Below, one piece after another: positions 57,501 to 64,000 of a stretch of 64,000 nucleotides of DNA. The stretch is taken from positions 470,658 to 534,657 of the forward strand of contig CAMXCT020001791.1 in the NCBI GenBank assembly GCA_947184155.2, read 5' to 3'. Numbering within the stretch: position 1 is the first letter of the stretch; each line of letters opens with the position of its first letter. The translations under genes and the position numbers were made by a program. A model generated the notes under the pieces. That model was given only the letters and a program-made list of their open reading frames with translations. It searched no databases and was not told the origin of the DNA. This DNA is from Cladocopium goreaui. Taxonomy: Eukaryota > Sar > Dinophyceae > Suessiales > Symbiodiniaceae.

Positions 57501-60500
57501 CCCCTGACGACGCATTCTGACAACACATTCCCTGACGACACGTTGCCCCCTGACGACGCATTACCCCCTGACGACGCATTGTGACGACACATTCCCTGAC
57601 GACGCATTGCCCCCTGACGACACTTTAACCCCTGACGACGCATTGTGACGACACATTCCCTGACGACGCATTGCCCCCTGACGACGCATTACCCCCTGAC
57701 AACGCATTCTGACGACACATTCCCTGACGACGCATTGCCCCCTGACGACGCATTGCCCCCTGACGACGCGTTGTGACAACACATTCCCTGACGACGCATT
57801 ACTCCCTGACGACGCATTACCCCCTGACGACGCATTGTGACGACGCATTCCCTGACGACGCATTGCCCCCTGACGACGCATTACCCGCTGACGACGCGAT
57901 GTGACGACGCATTCCCTGACGACGCATTGCCCCCTGACGACGCATTACCCCCTGACGACGCATTGTGACGACACATTCCCTGACGACGCATTGCCCCCTG
58001 ACGACACATTGCCCCCTGACGACGCATTGTGACGACACATTCCCTGACGACGCATTGCCCCCTGACGACGCATTACCCCCTGACGACGCATTGTGACGAC
58101 ACATTCCCTGACGACGCATTGCCCCCTGACGACGCATTGTGACGACACATTCCCTGACGACGCATTGCCCCCTGACAACGCATTACCCCCCTGACGACGC
58201 ATTGTGTGTATATTATTATTTCCTGACGACACATTGCCTGTTGACAGGCTAGGCATGACGAGCAAGGGCGCAGGCGTACTGTATTCTTTGTATGTGGGAA
58301 GATAAATAGAGGAATGTAGAGAGGAAGAGGAGCCGGAGGGCAGATAGGGATTTGGCCTGACCACCAAGGCTAGTTCATGTCGAAATATAAAGCGTAGAGG
58401 TAATTATCAAGATCGTGTGGCGTGCTTTTGCAACCTCAGTTGAAGATCCTTGAGGCAAGGATCAATCATTAAGTTGAAGTAGTAGAACCTTCTTATCTTC
58501 TTACCAAACCCAAACGAAGAGAGCGCCGGAGTGTTCCAGGAGAAAGCTCAGGAAGTTCAATGAAAAAGTATTGAGCGTGTAGCATTGAGAACATGCGGGA
58601 GTTGAGCGCGTAACATCAAGAGCCTGCTGGAAGTTCCAAGGCTAAAAGATGCTAAAAGCATAGCACAGGAGGCTAGCATCAAGAGAACGCTGGCAGTTCC
58701 AAGAGGAAGTCAAGAGCGTAGCACCAAGAGCCTGTTGGAAGTTCCAAGAGAAACCTAAGCGAGCAATACCAAGAGAGCGTGTTGAAGGACCAAGAAAAAC
58801 CTAAGAGTCTAGCATCCAGAACGTGTTGGAGGTCAGAGCGTAGCATCAAGCGAAGAACAAAAGAGCGTAGCAACTAGAGCGTCCTGGCGTGTTCCAGAAC
58901 AAAGCTAAGAGCGTAGCAGGAAGAGCGTGACTTTCTCCAGACCGCAGCGTCAAGAGGCGGAGCGTAGCACCAACAAGAGCGCGTTGGAAGTTCCAAGAAA
59001 AATTATAAGAGCGTATCATCACGATTGTGGTGGACCGTAGCGTCAACAGCATCTTGGACTGTTCCAAGACGAGGTTCAGCGCTTAGCATCAAGAGAGTGT
59101 CAGAGCCGGAGCCAAAAACATTGGCCTGACCACCAAGGCTAGGTTATGTCGAAATATAAAGCGTAGAGGTAATTATCAAGATCGTGTTGCGTGCTTTTGC
59201 AACCTCAGTTGAAGATCCTTGAGGCAAGGATCAATCATTAAGTTGAAGTAGTAGAACCTTCTTATCTTCTTACCAAACCCAAACGAAGAGAGCGCCGGAG
59301 TGTTCCAGGAGAAAGCTCAGGAAGTTCAATGAAAAAGTATTGAGCGTGTAGCATTGAGAACATGCGGGAGTTGAGCGCGTAACATCAAGAGCCTGCTGGA
59401 AGTTCCAAGGCTAAAAGATGCTAAAAGCATAGCACAGGAGGCTAGCATCAAGAGAACGCTGGCAGTTCCAAGAGGAAGTCAAGAGCGTAGCACCAAGAGC
59501 CTGTTGGAAGTTCCAAGAGAAACCTAAGCGAGCAATACCAAGAGAGCGTGTTGAAGGACCAAGAAAAACCTAAGAGTCTAGCATCCAGAACGTGTTGGAG
59601 GTCAGAGCGTAGCATCAAGCGAAGAACAAAAGAGCGTAGCAACTAGAGCGTCCTGGCGTGTTCCAGAACAAAGCTAAGAGCGTAGCAGGAAGAGCGTGAC
59701 TTTCTCCAGACCGCAGCGTCAAGAGGCGGAGCGTAGCACCAACAAGAGCGCGTTGGAAGTTCCAAGAAAAATTATAAGAGCGTATCATCACGATTGTGGT
59801 GGACCGTAGCGTCAACAGCATCTTGGACTGTTCCAAGACGAGGTTCAGCGCGTAGCATCAAGAGAGTGTCAGAGCCGGAGCCAAGAACGTAGCATCAAGA
59901 GCGTGTTTTAATTCAATGCGTCACAAAAAGAAGAAAAAATAGCGCGCCATGCTTCATGAGAAGCCAAGGGCGTAGCGTCAAGAGCGTGCTGGCACGTCCC
60001 AGGACAAGGCAAAGAGAAAGTGTTGGAAGATAAAACACACCAAGAGCGTGTTGGAAGTTCCAATGACAGCTAAGAGCGTAGCATCAAGAGCATAGCATTC
60101 AAGAGGCGACTGTCTCCAGAGCGTAGCGTCAAGGGCGTGCTGAAACGCCTCAGGTGAAGGCCAAGAGCGTAGCATCAAAAGAATTTTCAAAATCTCAAAG
60201 AGCAAGCCCAGAGGCTATAGCATCCAGAGCATTTCGTTTGTTACTCTTCCCTTTCGTTTTGTCTTCCCTTCTGTTCCCTACGTCGCTCCTTTCGTTTTAA
60301 CTTCTGCTCCGTTCGTTACTTCCTCCCCATTGTTTCATCTTATTCGTTCACCTCTTTCTCTCATTTAAAGGCGTTCATTTCGCGAAGTCCGTCGTTTCGC
60401 TCAAATCTTCTGTCCTGTTCTTCCTGCTCTTCCTTTCCTGTCAACTCGTCCTTTTCATTGTGTCCGTCTTTTTGTTGCAACTCTTCCCTTCCATTCGTTG

Positions 60501-62316
60501 CTTCCTTCCTTTCGTTTCAACTCTTTGTAATCCCGTTCGCTGCTTCTTTCGTTTCAACTCTTCCCTTCTGTTCCCTATACGTCGTTCCTTCCGCTTTAAA
60601 TCGGTTTAACTCTTCCCTTCCGTTCGCTACTTCCTCCCCCTCGTTTCAACGCTTCCATCCTGTTCATTTACCTCTTCCTTTCATGTCAATGCGTTCATGT
60701 CGCTATTTCCTTCCTTTTTTCAAGTCTTACATGCGGTTTGTTTATCTCTTCCTTTTTTCCAAGTCGTTCATTTCGTTACCTCCTTCGTTATAGTCATCAT
60801 GATCGGTGTTGGGGTCCATAAACCAACCCTTCAAACCGTGACCATGGTTCCGCCAGTTCCTGGAACTGGGGGCCCAGTTCCTAACATGACAGGCCCTTGT
60901 AGGGAAAATATGCAAGTGAACCAAACAAAGACGTCCGTTATACGGTGAAAACCCACCATGGACAAAAAAAATGTCCCTACGGTTTGCCAAAATAAAAACT
61001 AGATGCATATATGACATGCATGTAGGCTTTGAGTGTATGCATGCTTTTCTCTCCCAAGTCGTTGGTGAAAAAGTCGTCTTCGGGGGGCAATTCGTCTTCG
61101 GGGAATTCGTCTTCGGGGGGGAATTCGTCTTCGAATTCGTCTTCGGGGAATTCGTCTTCGCAATTCGTCTTCGGGGGGGAATTCGTCTTCGGGGGGCAAT
61201 TCGTCTTCGGGGAATTCGTCTTCGCAATTCGTCTTCGGGGGGGAATTCGTCTTCGGGGGCAATTCGTCTTCGGGGAATTCGTCTTCGCAATTCGTCTTCG
61301 GGGGGGAATTCGTCTTCGGGGGGCAATTCGTCTTCGTGGAATTCGTCTTCGCAATTCGTCTTCGGGGGGGAATTCGTCTTCGGGGGGCAATTCGTCTTCG
61401 GGGAATTCGTCTTCGTAATTCGTCTTCGGGTGGGAATTCGTCTTCGGGGGGCAATTTCTCTTCGGGGAATTCGTCTTCGGAATTCGTCTTCGGTCAATTC
61501 GGGTCTTCGGAATTCGTCTTCGTCGTCGTCGCAAATTCGTCGGGGGCGCAATTCGTCTTCGGGGAATAATTCGTCTTCGTCTGCGGGTGGAAATGTCTTA
61601 CCCGCACAGCGGGCGCAATGTATATATATATCTGTGCGTGGGTATGTGCAAAAACTAGCTACTGTGGCAAACCAACAATAAATTTATCATTTGGGAATGA
61701 TTTCAGGGGTACCACATGACACCCCTGAAAATCCCCATGACTTTGCCATCCGACCCGGATCTCCTGCTGGCCCTGAGGGCCCCAGCCCTTCTGCCAGGCG
61801 AAATGGCCCCGCATGGGCGTCACGTGCGCGTAGTGCTTCGAAGTGATGGGTCCAGCCTCCCAACCGTACCAGCGCCCAACCCGCGTCCATGGTGGAGCGC
61901 CTAGCGGACATGGCAGACATGGCGGGGCCTGCAGATGTTACCCTGCGACATATGCAGAGATGTGATTTCGACTGATTTCCAGAACATAAACTATCCACAT
62001 ACCAGACATACCACTATTTTCAGTGGGATTTTATACCTTTCTCTCTTTTTTTGGGGTGCATGGGGGTGCTATATGCTGAAACTGCCCAGGCAGTGAGTTT
62101 CTTTGTCAGAATCACTTCGCCTGGATTGGTCACCAGCATCCTCTCACCCATGGTGCATTCCACGATGCGCCCAGTCAGCAGGACGAACCACGAAATGGCT
62201 GTGACCAAGAGCAGGCTGCGCACGTAGTACCAAGGAGTCATGTCCACATTCACCATGGGATCTTCACTTAATCCTTCATGATCACGGGATCTTTGCTCCT
62301 GACACTTCAGAACCAC
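47520..62316 (-). CDS. Membrane-anchored EF-hand protein (about 17 exons)
   Basis: Exons: 62316-62121, 61900-61764, 56874-56812, 56637-56503, 56185-56017, 55688-55476, 55240-55029, 54430-54307, 54095-54051, 52614-52505, 52013-51926, 51109-50991, 50398-50347, 49564-49481, 49331-49215, 48958-about 48880, 47696-47520 (TAG). Nearly all joins agree in phase. The N-terminal part has one membrane span (YYVRSLLLVTAISWFVLLTG) then GERMLVTNPGAPPWTRVG; an unrecognised, tryptophan- and glycine-rich domain follows (ELWASDMFGFHPEADMHW, SLSDGSTLQWFHAVHG), possibly a beta-propeller. After it comes an EF-hand loop D-R-D-Q-D-W-R-I-W-K-P-E, then a second loop beginning D-E-D-G-D-G-L-V. Further helical segments include NQFRELFILADKES and MDQLRTIFHHAIF. 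A calcium-binding, membrane-tethered role is inferred. Introns use GT, GC and many GA donors. The 5' start is not fixed (first in-frame ATG at 62256), and an exon near 53.8 kb is probably missing. Confidence 0.75.
47885..48735. repeat. Direct repeat within an intron, spacing about 710 bp
   Basis: The segment CTATTCCGGTATTCCTATGT through ATAGAGAGCGTAACCAAATA to AACAATCCTC is at about 47880-48000 and again at 48588-48735. Both are in the intron before the last exon of the EF-hand gene. Between them (48102-48235) is a GAGGATTTATGG minisatellite. Confidence 0.8.
50059..50192. mobile_element. Family-6 inverted-repeat element without insertion
   Basis: Arms TGTCAACCCTGGATTA and CTCATCCGGGGTTGACA. 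Same GACTATTGGAGGAGTACCCC interior followed directly by AAACCATGGTTTAG. A partly matching inverted copy lies at about 19838-19965. Confidence 0.8.
50194..50310. mobile_element. Family-1 element, copy 18
   Basis: Ends TACCCTCTGGTTATGTC and GTTTACCAGAGGGTA. Directly adjoins the right end of a family-6 element. Confidence 0.82.
50891..50978. mobile_element. Family-5 inverted-repeat element, copy 2
   Basis: Arms CCATAGGATCCATG and CATGGATCCTATGG with the same interior ATCAATATACCCC. A diverged relative with CCATATGCTCCATGG arms is at 30869-30974. Confidence 0.78.
52505..52614 (-). CDS. EF-hand exon
   Basis: The minus frame reads GFAFHEVEELQQLFRRFDRD then QDWRIWKPELVQVIEV. The loop has D at positions 1, 3 and 5, I at 8 and E at 12, as in functional EF-hands. 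The acceptor is CGTCGTAG. The end is either CAG-GTCATT or a GC donor 14 bases later; the latter keeps phase with the next exon. Confidence 0.75.
54495..54605. repeat. ATATAC microsatellite
   Basis: Run of TATATACATATA units in an intron of the EF-hand gene. Confidence 0.9.
56213..56280. repeat. AAACATCCAT tandem repeat
   Basis: Six to seven imperfect 10-12-bp units in an intron of the EF-hand gene. Confidence 0.85.
57197..58210. repeat. CCCTGACGACGCATT minisatellite with 228-bp higher-order copy
   Basis: Units such as CCCTGACGACGCATTGTGAC and CCCCTGACGACGCATTACC repeat for about 1 kb. The first 228 bp (including ACCCGCAGCTTGGGTAAGAC and CTGACGCTGACGACACATTG) are repeated almost unchanged from 57425. 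Minus-strand frames read NASSGGNVSSGN, a by-product of the repeat. Confidence 0.92.
58353..59890. repeat. Two near-identical 769-bp tandem copies
   Basis: Copy 1 at 58353-59121 and copy 2 at 59122-59890 start GGCCTGACCACCAAGGCTAG and differ at only a few bases. Inside each, shorter units of the type GAGCGTAGCATCAAGAGCGT followed by TTGGAAGTTCCAAGA repeat imperfectly and continue to about 60230. Confidence 0.92.
60230..60790. repeat. Pyrimidine-rich degenerate repeat
   Basis: Recurring TTTCGTTTCAACTCTTCCC and CTTCCGTTCGCTACTTCC units for about 560 bp; ORFs over it are Ser/Phe/Pro artefacts. Confidence 0.8.
61073..61575. repeat. AATTCGTCTTCGGGG minisatellite
   Basis: About 500 bp of 13-17-bp units AATTCGTCTTCGGGGG with a 62-64-bp higher-order pattern that includes a CGCAATTCGTC variant. 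Frames read PPEDEF or NSSSGG as by-products. Confidence 0.92.
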
Positions 62317-62584
62317 TACACTCGGCCCAGTTTGGATTCTGACTTTTGGGTTTCAGAAGAAGTGCCTACAAATTTGGGCATCTGTGCGACCAGCTCGTCA
62401 TTTTTGCATCGGTAGGACCTGGTGCACAAACATTAACATTAGTTATTAGTTCTTATTATATAACTGGGCGCCCAGAGAAAAATTGAACATCGCACCCGGA
62501 AAATTGTCTGTCTACTCTTTGATCAGGTTTGATGGCATCTTCATTCTTCAATTTTGTTTTGGATTTGGGACCCAAAAAAAAAAC

Positions 62585-62702
62585 GGCATCGTTCTGCAGT
62601 TCAGCAAACGTGCGGTTCATCTGCCTTCTCCAATTGCGACTTGACCTTTGGGGGCGCCACCAGATAGCCTTGGGATGATCAGGATGCCAGTGGCGGAGCA
62701 AG
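62585..62702 (-). CDS. Candidate J-domain exons
   Basis: A minus frame at 62702-62669 reads LLRHWHPDHPK before a GC donor. A second at 62620-62585 reads MNRTFAELQNDA between GGCAG and GTTTTT. The HPD triplet after a Leu-Leu-Arg-x-Trp helix, then an aromatic helix F-x-E-L-x-x-A, is the J-domain pattern that stimulates Hsp70. The domain is short and the exons cannot be chained with certainty. It could be the end of the next upstream gene. Confidence 0.38.
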
Positions 62703-62719
62703 GTCGGACTGTCCGATGT

Positions 62720-63514
62720 TTTTGCTGCGCTCCCACTGGGGGGTACTTTGGGGTCAAATTTTCCGGAGGAAGATGGGAAATGAAACCGGTAGGTTTGATC
62801 TGGTTTTTGGGGCGGTCTTACGTCGAAACTGGATTTCCTTTGCGTGTCTCAGGTCTCAATATTGCATCGGACGGAGACAAGAAAAGGCAGGACTGGGGTG
62901 TGTAAAAACTTGCAAAAAATGAACAGGAGACTTACCAACTGGCAGTGAAAACATGAAACCGAAGCTATGACCAGATTGCATTGTTAATCTATGAAGTGGA
63001 GGAACCACATGCCTAAGGATGCTCAACAACTGGATGAAACCCGAAATCGACAGCTATTCTCAACTGTACCCCCCAAAACAGTCTGAAGCGGGTCACCATT
63101 GGAAATCATGCCAACGAACAGTACCCCATGGTTGCTTTATAGAGTAGCTATCCAGTACCGTGTTTCAGAAAAGACATTTTCCCCAGCAATCCTGGTATTT
63201 TCCAACCATAAATCCAATGGCTTACCGTGGCTTCATCATGTTTCATCAACATACCCAGTGAAGCATCAAAAAATATTTTTAAAAAAACTCCATCCCATCC
63301 CATCCCATGAAACAATGGTTGGTTGACAGGTATCCCCTTGAAAAGGCCAATAATAATCTCCAATAAGCCAGCTACAGTAGAACCACCGTGGTTACCAGTA
63401 GTACCGCGCAAGGTGGTGGCGGAAGCTTCATAAATAGGAAACCTGTAGGAGAGGTTGGTTGTTGTGAATCACGGATGGCAGAGCGAATCCACTGATGGAC
63501 TGAAAGGTGATTGA
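62720..63514. other. Upstream sequence without a supported gene
   Basis: Mixed-composition sequence with short open frames on both strands. None has recognisable content or convincing splice sites. A CCCATCC short repeat sits near 63290-63305. Confidence 0.4.
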
Positions 63515-63600
63515 TCTCTCTCACTCTTTCTCTCTCTTTTGCTCTCTTTCTCTCTCTTTCTCTCTCTTTCTCTGATTATCTACCTACCTACTACATGCCG

Positions 63601-63662
<62 letters not shown>

Positions 63663-63738
63663 TTATCTCTCTCTCTCTCTCTCCCTCTCTCTCTCTCTCA
63701 TCTGTCTGTCTAACTATCTATCTATCTATCCATTTGTG

Positions 63739-63794
<56 letters not shown>

Positions 63795-64000
63795 CATCTA
63801 TCCATCTATCCATCTATCCATCTATCCATCTATCCATCTATCCATCTATCCACCTATCCACCTATCCACCTATCCATCTATCCATCTATCCATCTATCTG
63901 TCCATCTATCCATCTATCCATCTATCCATCTACCTATCTACCCATCTATCCATCTATCCATCTATCCATCTATCCATCTATCCATCTATCCATGTATCCA
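63515..64000. repeat. TCTA / TCCA / CTCT microsatellite
   Basis: About 485 bp of TCTATCTATC, TCTATCCATC and CTCTCTCT tracts running to the end of the window. Confidence 0.95.

Larger units (their letters stand above)
56875..61763. other. 4.9-kb GA-AG intron packed with satellite arrays
   Basis: The exon ending QGQQ at 61764 is followed by GAGATC; the next exon starts ELWASDMF after ACGGCAG at 56874. Between them lie, in transcript order, the TTCGTCTTCGGGG array, a pyrimidine-rich block, a 769-bp tandem duplication and the TGACGACGCATT array. No exon was found inside. Confidence 0.6.

Noticed and set aside
57128..58367. Minus-strand ORFs of 100-170 codons rich in N-A-S-S-G
   Set aside because: By-product of the TGACGACGCATT minisatellite inside an intron.
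60742..61681. ORFs of up to 269 codons rich in PPEDEF, RRRIP or NSSSGG
   Set aside because: Every frame over the AATTCGTCTTCGGGG array is open; no unique domain.
63515..64000. Possible telomeric or centromeric repeat
   Set aside because: Simple TCTA/TCCA microsatellite without a telomere-type unit such as TTTAGGG.

Overview
The window looks like nuclear DNA of a dinoflagellate, most like a suessialean such as a Symbiodiniaceae or Polarella relative. The evidence is gene architecture. There are many short phase-consistent exons, and their introns begin with GT, GC or GA and end with AG. All convincing genes lie on the minus strand and follow one another head to tail. Candidate trans-splice acceptors sit just upstream of start codons. 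Protein families typical of dinoflagellates occur among them. Introns and spacers are full of microsatellites, minisatellites and short inverted-repeat elements. Gene models were built by hand by matching reading frame and splice phase across introns, so exon edges are inferences that cDNA would settle.

Layout, in transcription order from high to low coordinates. 62.6-62.7 kb: traces of a J-domain protein. 62.3-47.5 kb: a gene for a membrane-anchored EF-hand protein; its roughly 4.9-kb second intron carries a stack of satellite arrays (57.2-61.6 kb). 47.5-43.4 kb: unassigned spacer. 43,333-40,901: a complete four-exon gene for a 496-residue single-domain voltage-gated cation channel with an EF-hand. 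Only about 190 bp further on, 40,707 to 36.6 kb: a protein with an SHWWGE module, an RIWC-type motif and leucine-rich repeats. 36.6-34.0 kb: spacer with unassigned ORFs. About 34-29.7 kb: a BCS1-like AAA ATPase with 14 resolved exons. About 29.1-28.5 kb: exons of a RibD-like riboflavin-pathway reductase. 28.3-27.1 kb: a diverged tandem repeat. 26,865-1,171: a roughly 25.7-kb gene for a secretory type I membrane protein with a GT8-like glycosyltransferase core at 16.1-11.9 kb, a signal peptide at the start and a transmembrane segment just before the stop.

The genes share no obvious pathway: Golgi/ER glycosylation, riboflavin synthesis, mitochondrial AAA chaperone, ion channel and calcium-binding proteins. 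Their common feature is orientation, as expected for dinoflagellate unidirectional gene blocks. The most unusual content is a set of short inverted-repeat element families. One (consensus ends TACCCTCTGGTAA...TTACCAGAGGGTA) has about 18 copies. Its ends carry GT and AG at the splice-like positions on both strands. It has an internal empty-site comparison that supports insertion with TA duplication.
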